DNA from: Victivallales bacterium
GTDB taxonomy: Bacteria > Verrucomicrobiota > Lentisphaeria > Oligosphaerales > Oligosphaeraceae
Direction: 5' to 3'
DNA length: 50,378 bases
Assembly (NCBI GenBank): GCA_017417585.1
Contig: JAFPYX010000101.1
Coordinates: 1 to 50,378 of the forward strand
Numbering within the stretch: the first letter of the stretch is position 1; the number at the start of each line of letters is the position of its first letter. Position numbers and translations under genes: made by a program. Shown here piece by piece: positions 18,501-27,400 of the stretch. The notes beneath the pieces were generated by a model. The model made no database searches. It was not told the origin of the DNA and saw only the letters and a list, made by a program, of their open reading frames with translations.

Positions 18501-19027
18501 GTATCATGGGAATTCAGGCGTAAAAGCCCGTTCAAGGACTGGAAAGTAATAGCGTCATTGCGGTTTTGATAGATGCTGACTTTGGCATTCTGGACCATGA
18601 CGCGCGTCGGCTTGGCTTCCAGAGCCAGCAATTGCGGAAGGTTGAGTTTCAATTCCAGCGAAGGGATTTCCACATGCAATTGTCCGAGAGGGGTACGACG
18701 ATCCAGGATGATGTCCTCGGCCTCAAAACCGGTGAAGGGTCCACCTTTGATCCAGCCGATGATGCAGATTCCCTCTTCCGGCGGAACAATGGAGTTTTCA
18801 AGTTTTCTGCGAACCCATTCCGGATATCCCCATAGATTCACCGCCAGTTCAATAAAAATGACGGCCAACAGCAAAAAGGCCATCGTTCCCGCCAGCCACC
18901 ATTTGGCATGACGCAGTATTTTACGGAACAGTGAAATTTTCACTGGTGACTGACACTCATTGCCGCCACTAGCCTTGGCTGGGCTGGTGTCAACTGCTTT
19001 TTCATCATGAGACTGGTTTTCCATCAT
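15572..19027 (-). CDS. AsmA/YhdP-like inner-membrane-anchored protein
   Basis: Large envelope protein of the AsmA-like group, thought to bridge the periplasm and move phospholipid to the outer membrane (known for E. coli YhdP/TamB; inferred here). Seen: a polar N-terminus, one transmembrane helix of about residues 40-60 (WWLAGTMAFLLLAVIFIELAV), then about 1000 residues of repeated beta-strands typical of a bridge-like groove. The AsmA C-terminal region shows LLTSLGNIISVGTFNFF and GSGEYDLQNNQMDFLVSGQF. The start is uncertain: MMENQSHDE at 19027 is preferred over a GTG at 19072, and no clear Shine-Dalgarno is seen for either. It sits between argD and pheS in a long leftward run. Confidence 0.85.
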   Translation of the reverse strand: MMENQSHDEKAVDTSPAKASGGNECQSPVKISLFRKILRHAKWWLAGTMAFLLLAVIFIELAVNLWGYPEWVRRKLENSIVPPEEGICIIGWIKGGPFTGFEAEDIILDRRTPLGQLHVEIPSLELKLNLPQLLALEAKPTRVMVQNAKVSIYQNRNDAITFQSLNGLLRLNSHDTLQGNVSTQIAGIHLLLNATLYNGTHLAELLAESDLTPEEQEELAAQIKTTLNSLQQELSQIKFGTNDTFLHANIHGDILEPDSISVQGEYGITDAIFRGVVIPKHRGNFFYHDKDIRLSQLQLLLSPSEVIQGEMSYQFQTKEFNLETNGCIFPATIVRLTNSPPGSIPEWLHFQSPIEFEASLNHSGDDWNRLQPSLFFSCKDIHAANLQIHKCSGHFTFIDQTLHLDNATVVLDFRNRDVFKGEVTWNFATQELAAHLSGSANLPRVAKDLELDFLQSPSVKFQTNTAFEATLAPSPLDWTKWTLDGTIRQPQFQFSSLAFLDTRVNFSLRNGDLTLSDVTSSLPLESENILLSAKLHSPLTELLHGKPHATVDMHTSLSSQDVVSTITKTFLELDGTIKADLQENTLTLEKGHSTLLPDVLCNRLALLLHLDPSYRLDWLQSEQPGTLDFTIPKWPLNNWSRFQLQGEAHLGKCVFQQIPLAHLDAAFLVTGHDFQMTQFSMEAPKQNPQVTGSFKIEYSPFAILFDSLEYRGDPLFIKPFLMEPSAMALFQQIWEPFGWSDSPTGHFSFDCIEFRSLPAQRSWQFDLRGEGDASDFYYRKVKIPRAHCRLDLALPDGEVQIKDVVLDSEDPDDPTRLTGEVHLRFANDIIGQFDLHFHDGELDILNLVSNVAEPLQPMLEPVSLSHQTYFDLHGNFLYGTNPYLRLIGSIEAPWVKFYAVELQNLNAKWLATPQFIQWDCKNAEFFGGKLAATGEYNHSNGTGQCLLNIDDLPLQELIRATASSFHEHGAPEKPSEELPAEKNDSLDIQPGLLDADAKLAFYLNWANRPIHIEGNGQISIHKADLWHVPLLTSLGNIISVGTFNFFSRNKIARLGTISRLKATVECQGNRIFIPEFKTDGTVVALAGSGEYDLQNNQMDFLVSGQFLKNLSIINWILRPLSWAFKAELVGKPNDYEWHLRSGWRKLEDKDD

Positions 19028-19139
19028 GGTTTTAGGCCGCGAAATGATTAACGAAAGGCTGCATTTGAGCACCTTGGCCGGTGGAAACAGGAATCGCAGG
19101 ATGATTCTGGTGTCAGGAGGGCGCTGAGGCGGATCGCCG

Positions 19140-20333
<1,194 letters not shown>

Positions 20334-20386
20334 GGTGGAAGGAGGTGGTTGTCCATTCATGGCTTTGCCATGAGCGCAGGAAACCG

Positions 20387-21187
20387 TTATTGTGGGTGGA
20401 GGAGTTGTTTGTCGAAGTAGTTGCAGCTCATGCCGGCGTCGGTGATGATGGTCTGGGCGGTGATTCCGCTGGAGCGCGGGCTGACAAGGAAGGCGACCAC
20501 ATTGGCGACCTCTTCCGTGAGCAATGCCCGATGGCGCATCGTGGCCTTTTCCGCATAGAGGAAGGAGTCCACGTAGCCGGGGATTCCTGCCGAGGAATTG
20601 GTCTTGAGCGGACTTGCGCCGACGGCATTGACACGGATGTCCGGCGAGATTTTGGTGGAAAGGGATTTGGCCAGAAAGACCACGCTGGAGTCCAGGGCGG
20701 CCTTGACGGGTGCCATGTAGCCGTAGCTCTCGGAGGCCATTCGCGTGGCAGAGATGGAAATGGTCACGATAGAAGCATCGGGGGCGAACAAGTCTTTTAG
20801 ATAATGGCAGACGCGGATGAGCGAAAAGCACGAGATGTCTGTCGCCTGGAGAAAATCTTGCCTGGCAATGTCATGGAAGGGAAGCATTCCTTCCGAGTAG
20901 TTGGCAAAGGCGATGGAGTGGACCAGACCGTCAATCCGCGGGAAGAACGCGGCGATTTTCATCGGCAATGCAGCCAGTTCTTCTTCGCTGGAGACATCGC
21001 AAGTTACTGCGGGTGTCTCTTCGCCGATTAGCGGGCGGTTTTTCTGCAAGAGTGCGCCGTCCTTGAACACATAAAGGACATTTGCGCCTGCATCGCGAAG
21101 GGTTTTGGCCACGGCGGAAGCCACGCTGCGTCGGTTGGCCATTCCCATTACCACGAGATTGCGTTGGAAGAGTTGCAGAAAATCCAT
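20387..21187 (-). CDS. fabI: enoyl-[acyl-carrier-protein] reductase (NADH), FabI type
   Basis: Catalyses the last reduction of each fatty-acid elongation cycle; a short-chain-dehydrogenase fold. Seen: a FabI-type nucleotide-binding start (VVMGMANRRSVASAVAKTL), the VHSIAFA block, and the catalytic tyrosine and lysine with the correct six-residue spacing in SYGYMAPVKAAL. After this come IRVNAVGASPLKTNSSAGI and a late GITAQTIITDAG. The ATG at 21187 (MDFLQLFQRN) is preferred; a TTG eight codons upstream is the only alternative. It lies 51 bp after the YheT gene and just before argD. Confidence 0.93.
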   Translation of the reverse strand: MDFLQLFQRNLVVMGMANRRSVASAVAKTLRDAGANVLYVFKDGALLQKNRPLIGEETPAVTCDVSSEEELAALPMKIAAFFPRIDGLVHSIAFANYSEGMLPFHDIARQDFLQATDISCFSLIRVCHYLKDLFAPDASIVTISISATRMASESYGYMAPVKAALDSSVVFLAKSLSTKISPDIRVNAVGASPLKTNSSAGIPGYVDSFLYAEKATMRHRALLTEEVANVVAFLVSPRSSGITAQTIITDAGMSCNYFDKQLLHPQ

Positions 21188-21238
21188 AAAGACGACAGAG
21201 GAAGATGACAATACTTTCCCCTCAAGTGTGGCGTCCGG

Positions 21239-22267
21239 TCATGCTTCGCTTGGCTGTGGTTTGTCGAGTGGAAGTGCAGGGAGCTGATTGGCCGGCCGAA
21301 CCGTTTCCAGCATGAACTGCCGGATGCGCTGGGCAGGCCACCATTCCTGTTTTTTGGGAGTGATGAAACCACAGTGGCCGCCGTTGGGGGGGATCTCCAG
21401 GAAGAGATTCGGCATCCTGGCGGCGATTTCACGGGGGAAGCACTGGTCGCTGAGGAAAGGATCGTTGGCAGGGTTGATTATGAGCGTCGGGAGCGAGATT
21501 TGTTCCAGCCATTGGTTGGCGGAGGAAGTTTTATAGTAGTCCTGTGAATCACGGAAGCCCATGAGCGGCGCGGTGTACCGGTCGTCAAATTGCGGGAAGG
21601 TTTTGATCTTGTCAAGTCCTGCGATGTCAATCTCTGGATGCTGTGCGTGCATGGCGGCGATGCAACGGCGCAACGGCTTCATGAAATGCCATTGGTAGAT
21701 GCCGCCAAGCGAGTGCTGAAGACTGATGATGCAGGAAGGGACGTCCATTGTCGCACAGACAACTGCCGCGCCGCGGACTTGTTCGGGGATGTTCTTGGCT
21801 TCCCTGCCGAGATAGAGGAGTGAGAGATTGGCCCCCATGGAGAATCCTGCCAGGTAGATGTTCTGGTATCCCATCGCTATGGCGTGTTCGATGACCCATT
21901 GCAGCTCGTAGGTGGAGTTGTTGGTGGTTACCTTGGCAAGTTGGTTGTCCACTCGGCCGGTGCCGCGGTAGTTCCAGCAAAGGCAGTCGATGTGGCAGCG
22001 GCGGAAAGCATGCACGAGGCTCAGCGCATAATGGCGGTGGGTCCCGCCACACAAGCCATGTGAGACAATGAGCAGTTCATGTGCCGGCGATGGCTCCGGG
22101 CATTTTGCCCAGTCCAGATAAAGATAGTCCCCGTCTGGCGTATTGAAGCGTTCCCGCTCGTAATCCACCTCCCGTTCCTTCATGAAGAAGCTGGGGTAGA
22201 TGGTCTGGAAATGCGCTCCGCCGCAGAACCGAGGAGGCTGATAGGATGAATGTGCAATCAGCGGCAT
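21239..22267 (-). CDS. YheT-family alpha/beta hydrolase
   Basis: Predicted esterase of the YheT/EMB8-type family; physiological substrate unknown. Seen: the family N-terminus FCGGAHFQTIYPSFF, then TPDGDYLYLDW, oxyanion region VSHGLCGGTHRHY, nucleophile elbow GFSMGAN and WNYRGTGR. A late acid and histidine follow in NPANDPFLSD and PPNGGHCGF. Length 342 is normal. Its ATG begins one base after the stop codon of the 1299-residue gene, so translation is likely coupled. Confidence 0.92.
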   Translation of the reverse strand: MPLIAHSSYQPPRFCGGAHFQTIYPSFFMKEREVDYERERFNTPDGDYLYLDWAKCPEPSPAHELLIVSHGLCGGTHRHYALSLVHAFRRCHIDCLCWNYRGTGRVDNQLAKVTTNNSTYELQWVIEHAIAMGYQNIYLAGFSMGANLSLLYLGREAKNIPEQVRGAAVVCATMDVPSCIISLQHSLGGIYQWHFMKPLRRCIAAMHAQHPEIDIAGLDKIKTFPQFDDRYTAPLMGFRDSQDYYKTSSANQWLEQISLPTLIINPANDPFLSDQCFPREIAARMPNLFLEIPPNGGHCGFITPKKQEWWPAQRIRQFMLETVRPANQLPALPLDKPQPSEA

Positions 22268-22268
22268 G

Positions 22269-25200
22269 TTATTTGGAAAGGAGGATTGTCGTTGCAGAGG
22301 GGTGCTGTAGATGTCGAAGCGCTTCCTGAAGCGAGGGGAAGTGCTGCGGGAGAAGAATGGCCGGCAGGGTGTTTACCTGGTAGGTGAAGTGCAGCTCTTT
22401 TCCTTGACCGGATGCGGTGGTGTTTTGCGTGCAGAGCCATGAGATCGTGCCGCCAGCCGCCGGGGCTTTCCAGGTATAGTTGGTCGGCACAAGAAGAGCA
22501 TTCGGGTAATTCGGAGGAAGGCTGACGATGATTTCCTCGACTTGGTTCCGCAGCTGCCAGTTGATGGGGTTGAAGCGGTGGTTGGTTTTGGCGATCTCCA
22601 GAGGGCCTCCGAGGAAAATCGGCAGGGTGAAATAGCAGAAGTCACCATCGAGGGTCGCAAAGTCGGCGACCTTGGCGGCGTAGTAGATTTCACCCGGGTA
22701 GTTGTGGAAGTCGGTGGTCAGGTCGGGGGTGATCGGCCTGGCGTTCTGGGAGAGGTTGGCCAGGATGCTCTGGTAGTGGCGGTTGCGTTCTTCTGGAGGC
22801 AGCTGGGCGTAGAAACGGCGCTGGTCGCCAAAACTGGTTCCGCGGACAAAGACGCGCTCCGTGATCACGGCAGAGCCGTCGTCGTTGATGTCGATGCGCA
22901 TTTGCGAGCGCTCGTGGTCCCGAAACTCGTCTTTCAGGCGCAAGGTGGAGAATTTCCCGTTTTGCAGACTGACGAGCAGCCCGCGGTCGTAGGCGCAGGT
23001 GCCGAATTGCGCATAGCGGTTTTGGTCGTTCAGCCAGATTTCTCCATTTGGCCCCATGACCCTGACCAGCCATTGATCGGTGAATTCGACCGGGTATTTT
23101 TGGTAGAAGTTCTGAAGGGCGGGATGCTGGGGGAAACTGGCGGCCAGGAAGAGTTCGACACGGCCCAGGCCGGCGGCCTTCAACATGGCGGCATAGAGGA
23201 TGGCCATGTCGGCTGAATTGCCATAGCCGTCCCGAACCGTGATTTCAGGGCGCGTGAGTTCGGAAAGCGGCACAATATTGAAGGACGGCCCGGAGAGGCG
23301 GATGTTTTGTTCGATCCAATTGCGGATTTCGACGATGCGCTGTTCGACCGGAAGGTTCAGGAAGGGCGTCGCCAATTCACGGATCGTCTCGCCGCCATCG
23401 CCCAGGGATTCCACGGTACTGCGGATGGCATCGGCATAGTCTTCCCAGTCGCCGGTGGTGAGAATGGAGGTTGGAAGATATGCACGTGACGGAGGAAGCA
23501 GCCCTTCGAGGCGAAGCATGGGGACATCCTTGGCTTCCCAGGTGTGGGCAATGCGCCCACCCGGCAGTTTTTCCCTGGAATACTTGACCTTGGTGGCATC
23601 TACTTCGCCGCACTGGAGATAGCCTTGCGGGAAGAAGTCCGTCTTCAGGGGAAGCGACTTGGGAATCTCCACCCTCAGTGAGCGCTGAATGGCAGGCAGT
23701 TCATTGCGGTAGGTGCGTTCGTTCGAGAAGAAATTGCGGTTGGAGATGTGATGCAGGATTTCATATTCGATGATGCATCCCGGGGCGACGCCGGGGAGGT
23801 TGACCACCAGGGTCCGGCTGGGCGAATAGCGAGGCGCGGCGGCCACCCAGGAGGCGTCCATGCGGTGGATCATCTCGGGGGGCACCTCGCGCACCGTGCC
23901 GTCTTCGGGGTTGACCACTCGGGCGTAGATGATTTCCGGCGCGTCGGTGGAGTCATTGTAGCTCCAGCGCAGGTCCGAGTAGTCCTTCACGCCGCCGTAG
24001 GTCAGCACTTGCATGCGGACGGTATGGCGGTGTGTCCAGCTGGATGATGATTCAACCTCGATGAGAATGCGGTCCTCCAGACAGATGGCGTCCGGCTCGT
24101 CTTCCGCCCCTTCCGGAGAGAGGACATCGGCTGGCTCGTCGCTGGCAAAGGAAAAGACCGGACATTTCTGGTCTTCGATCTCAAAGGTCCTGAGCGCCTG
24201 CTTGAGGTCCTGGTACTCCTCCGGCGTGTAGAGGACCTTGTGGTTGGCAAAGAGACTGGAGAAGAATAGGCGCCCCGGCTGGACTGACAGCTCACGACGC
24301 CAAAGCATCGTATCGGTGTCCACGGTGCTGTATTCCGGAGTGGAGATGTTCTGGAGGTTCTGTGGCAGTGCCAGGGTGATCTGCTCGGAGACGCCGCATG
24401 CGCTGTCCACCATGAACGGGAACCTTCGCTTTTCCAGCGTCGCTCCGGAGAACAGAAAGTGGACGATGCCGAAACACGGCGCCAGCCTCGGCAGGTCAAG
24501 CATTGCGATGGAACCGGGCTGGTTGAACATCGTTCCCTTGTCGTCAAGCGGGGCGATCAGGTAATTGGGGGCGCTGAAGGAAAGCCGGATGCGCAGCGGC
24601 TCGTTGAGGTTCTGGAGGTCGTCCGGCGAGATGGCGAGCCGTTCCAGGCGCACGCCGGGGGCGAGGCTTCCAAGCACCTGTTCGATGTAGCGTCGGCGAA
24701 TCTCCGGGGTGAGGCGGAGGAAGTGTCCCCGGAAGACATTGTCGTTGAATCCGGTGAAGGTGAGGTCGCTGTTGAGGTATAGCGTGCCGTCCTGGGCGAT
24801 TTCTCCGGAAGAGAAGATGGTGAGCAGATTATCCGTGTAGGGCGTGGTGGGCGAGAGACGGATTGGGTCGCCTTCTGGAGTGGCGACCAGGTAGTTGAGG
24901 TTGGATAGGTAGGCCGGAAACAGGTCGCGTGCATTCTCGGCGGTCGAGTCCATCAGGACATACTGCAGGGTGGCCGGGTTTCGGACGGCGGTGATGGCAT
25001 GGTTGAAGAAGGGCAGGGGGACCTCCTCGTCTTTGGGCTGGCCAACATGGATGAGCACAGGGAATGCTTCCAGGCCGGCGGCGCGGAGCATGGCGACAAG
25101 CAGCGCGGCCTTGTCCCGGCAGACCCCTGCGCGGTCCTCGAAGGTGCGGGCGACGTCATGCGGCTCATAGCCAGGGGCGTTCTCCTCGATGGTGATGCCC

Positions 25201-26168
25201 ATGTATCGGACTTTCGAGGAAACGAAGTCAAAGACGCGGCGTACTTTCTCGTCGAACTCCGTGGCGCTGCCGACGAGGCTGGTGACCATTTCCTCCATGG
25301 CGGGAGTGACGGTGAGGCGTGGCTGGCAGAGGTTCCAGTACCACCGGGAGACTTCTTCCCAGTCCTGGAAGGTGCTTACCAGGATTCGCTGGACATACTG
25401 GCCCATTTGCGGCATGTCGGGTTCGTCAAAGGCCTGGGGCACATCCGAAACCTCCCATTGATAGTGAATCCGTCCCTCCTCCTCGGACTGGTTGAAAGTC
25501 GGTCCGCCGCCGACCGGAGACTTGATTTCAATGCTCTTCAGGGGCAGCTCCGCAGGTGCGTCAATGCTCACCGACTCATGGAGGATTGGCGCCATGCCTT
25601 CAAGCCCATAGATGTCACTGAAAGAATTGGGCACCCGCGGCTTGAGCATCTCATCTACCATCACCACGCGAAGGGTGTCGCCGATTTCCAGGCCGGGCAC
25701 GGTGACCTTGATGACCTTGTGGTTGGGGTCGTAGATGTTGGAACGCATGGAAGACGGGTCGATCTGCTCGCTGGTGTTCTCCGCAAGGTTGATGTCCACG
25801 ACCGTGCCATTGGACTTCAGCAACTGTACCAGGGTGATCTTCGCACGGGAGGTGGTGGCTGTGTACCAGCTTGAAATGACGCGGTTGCCTTCGACGCCCT
25901 TCTCCGTCAGAATCTTGGAGGCCATGTCCATGACCTGGAACCAAGTGCCGTCCGTCTCATATCGGATGAAGGTCGCACGGTCAAGCTGTACCTCGTCGGC
26001 GTCCGGAAAGCGCTCGGTGGACACCTGCGCGGCGGTCTTCTGCAAGGCGGCGCTGTCCAGCAACTGAGGGTTCTCAGTGTCCCAGTCAAGTCTGGCGTCC
26101 TGGGCCAGGATGGTCATTGCGCAGATGGTCAGGAGGAAGAGGCCGATGAAGGAACAGGACTTTTTCAT
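22269..26168 (-). CDS. tandem DUF3857-transglutaminase protein, second unit inactive
   Basis: Secreted protein made of two DUF3857 plus transglutaminase-like units. Seen: signal peptide (1-22), DUF3857 of about 60-250, and a first transglutaminase fold with a complete triad: C350 in GVCRDKA, H390 in FNHAI, D407 in LMDST. After a beta-rich linker the order repeats, with DUF3857 of about 690-880 and a second fold of about 930-1060. There the equivalent positions are S985 (GNSADMA) and D1031 (FTDQW), so Cys and His are both lost. A C-terminal beta region ends at 1299. The substrate is unknown; relatives are found in envelope and glycan contexts. An AT-rich leader with a 6-bp hairpin (26184-26200) precedes the start. 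Confidence 0.9.
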   Translation of the reverse strand: MKKSCSFIGLFLLTICAMTILAQDARLDWDTENPQLLDSAALQKTAAQVSTERFPDADEVQLDRATFIRYETDGTWFQVMDMASKILTEKGVEGNRVISSWYTATTSRAKITLVQLLKSNGTVVDINLAENTSEQIDPSSMRSNIYDPNHKVIKVTVPGLEIGDTLRVVMVDEMLKPRVPNSFSDIYGLEGMAPILHESVSIDAPAELPLKSIEIKSPVGGGPTFNQSEEEGRIHYQWEVSDVPQAFDEPDMPQMGQYVQRILVSTFQDWEEVSRWYWNLCQPRLTVTPAMEEMVTSLVGSATEFDEKVRRVFDFVSSKVRYMGITIEENAPGYEPHDVARTFEDRAGVCRDKAALLVAMLRAAGLEAFPVLIHVGQPKDEEVPLPFFNHAITAVRNPATLQYVLMDSTAENARDLFPAYLSNLNYLVATPEGDPIRLSPTTPYTDNLLTIFSSGEIAQDGTLYLNSDLTFTGFNDNVFRGHFLRLTPEIRRRYIEQVLGSLAPGVRLERLAISPDDLQNLNEPLRIRLSFSAPNYLIAPLDDKGTMFNQPGSIAMLDLPRLAPCFGIVHFLFSGATLEKRRFPFMVDSACGVSEQITLALPQNLQNISTPEYSTVDTDTMLWRRELSVQPGRLFFSSLFANHKVLYTPEEYQDLKQALRTFEIEDQKCPVFSFASDEPADVLSPEGAEDEPDAICLEDRILIEVESSSSWTHRHTVRMQVLTYGGVKDYSDLRWSYNDSTDAPEIIYARVVNPEDGTVREVPPEMIHRMDASWVAAAPRYSPSRTLVVNLPGVAPGCIIEYEILHHISNRNFFSNERTYRNELPAIQRSLRVEIPKSLPLKTDFFPQGYLQCGEVDATKVKYSREKLPGGRIAHTWEAKDVPMLRLEGLLPPSRAYLPTSILTTGDWEDYADAIRSTVESLGDGGETIRELATPFLNLPVEQRIVEIRNWIEQNIRLSGPSFNIVPLSELTRPEITVRDGYGNSADMAILYAAMLKAAGLGRVELFLAASFPQHPALQNFYQKYPVEFTDQWLVRVMGPNGEIWLNDQNRYAQFGTCAYDRGLLVSLQNGKFSTLRLKDEFRDHERSQMRIDINDDGSAVITERVFVRGTSFGDQRRFYAQLPPEERNRHYQSILANLSQNARPITPDLTTDFHNYPGEIYYAAKVADFATLDGDFCYFTLPIFLGGPLEIAKTNHRFNPINWQLRNQVEEIIVSLPPNYPNALLVPTNYTWKAPAAGGTISWLCTQNTTASGQGKELHFTYQVNTLPAILLPQHFPSLQEALRHLQHPSATTILLSK

Positions 26169-26183
26169 AAAAATTAGATTTAA

Positions 26184-26200
26184 ACTACTTGTTTAGTAGT
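26184..26200 (-). other. small hairpin in the AT-rich 5' leader
   Basis: ACTACT, loop TGTTT, AGTAGT inside a 47-bp AT-rich gap between the LptF/G permease and the double transglutaminase gene. On the leftward strand it is followed by a T-rich stretch (ATCTAATTTTT) ending at the ATG. It may act as a weak terminator or attenuator, or be chance. Confidence 0.25.
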
Positions 26201-26215
26201 ATGTTAAATTATAAT

Positions 26216-27367
26216 TCAATGGCGGCTGATCCGGAAAAGCGCAACGAGTCCGCCGACTTCGTAGAGGAGATTTGGCAGCCAGATGATGAGCTCGGGATGG
26301 TATTTCGGACGGTTTGCCAGTCCATCCGCCCAGAGCATGAAGAGGTAGAAGAAGAGTGCAAGTACGAGGCAGATCAGCAGTCCTGCGGTGGTTTCGGAAC
26401 GACGGTTCTGGATGCCGAAGGGGATTCCCAGGAGGAGGAACGCCAAAGGCGAGAAGGAGAGTGCCAGTCTCTTCTGGAGTTCGAGCCAGTGCCGCGTTCC
26501 GCTATTCTCTTTGACGTCTCCAGTTCCCTGGGAGATTGTCCAGGCCAAATCCCCCAGCAGCATTCCCAGCGGCATGGTTTTCAGTTTCCTCTTTAGCGAG
26601 CGGGTATCCTCCGCGTCGCCGAAATCCAGGGGGATTGTGATGGAAGAGGCGGAATAGAAGCCGGGAAGCGGGACTTCACGGTCGTTCTGTTGCCTGGCCT
26701 TGGTAGCCGACAGGTTCAATTCCGAGATGGAAAAGTCCCGGAGCACCAAGGCGGAAGTCTGGGTGCCTGGGATGGTTGTGATGACGCCGGTGGCGGCGGT
26801 GACATCCCATAGTATTTCGCCATTGTCACTCAGCTGCGTGAGATGAATGTTCCTCAGGAGGCCATTGCTTTCCGAATGTCCAAAGCGAACATTCAGGTTG
26901 GAGGATTTGGAAAGACTTGAGGCAAGTCCGGATTCCAGCAATGTCAATGGATTGATGGCCAGAGGCTCATGGCGCAATTGCTCGCTGGTGTTGCGCAGGG
27001 GGGGGGCAACCCACAGGGAAAGCCAGGTGCAGATTCCGCAGAAAATCACCGCCAGAAGAAGCCCCGGCGCGACAATTTGCCAAATGCCCACGCCGGAAGC
27101 CTTCAAGGCCACAATCTCGTTGTCGGCGGACATCCTGCTGAAGACCAGAACGGTGGATACCAGCAGGGACAACGGCAATACGTAACGCAGGATTTCCGGA
27201 ATCAGCAGGACCAGCAGCTTGGCGAAGACAAGCGGACTGCCGCCGGCCGCCAGAAAACTGAAGGCACGGAAGAAATGCGCGGAAAGCATCACAAACACCA
27301 GAATGCCCATGGCCAGGCTGAGAGTGGCCAGAAGGCTCTTGGTGATGTGACGATTGATGATGCGCAT
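26216..27367 (-). CDS. LptF/LptG family LPS-export permease subunit
   Basis: Inner-membrane subunit of the LptB2FG transporter that extracts lipopolysaccharide and passes it to LptC/LptA. Seen: three N-terminal transmembrane helices (about 13-35, 50-72, 98-120), a periplasmic beta-jellyroll of about 125-290, and three C-terminal helices (about 305-375). YVLPLSLLVSTVLVFSRMSADNEIVALKASGVG is the typical cytoplasmic coupling region. Whether it is LptF or LptG cannot be decided, and the partner is not in the window. It lies just downstream of bamA, an outer-membrane biogenesis grouping. Confidence 0.92.
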   Translation of the reverse strand: MRIINRHITKSLLATLSLAMGILVFVMLSAHFFRAFSFLAAGGSPLVFAKLLVLLIPEILRYVLPLSLLVSTVLVFSRMSADNEIVALKASGVGIWQIVAPGLLLAVIFCGICTWLSLWVAPPLRNTSEQLRHEPLAINPLTLLESGLASSLSKSSNLNVRFGHSESNGLLRNIHLTQLSDNGEILWDVTAATGVITTIPGTQTSALVLRDFSISELNLSATKARQQNDREVPLPGFYSASSITIPLDFGDAEDTRSLKRKLKTMPLGMLLGDLAWTISQGTGDVKENSGTRHWLELQKRLALSFSPLAFLLLGIPFGIQNRRSETTAGLLICLVLALFFYLFMLWADGLANRPKYHPELIIWLPNLLYEVGGLVALFRISRH

Positions 27368-27400
27368 TGTGGAAAAGGCTAGAGGTCCGTCGCCCTCAAC

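Noticed and set aside
20334..20831. N-terminal extension of argD to a 563-residue protein
   Set aside because: The extra part overlaps fabI in another frame and has arginine- and proline-rich nonsense sequence.
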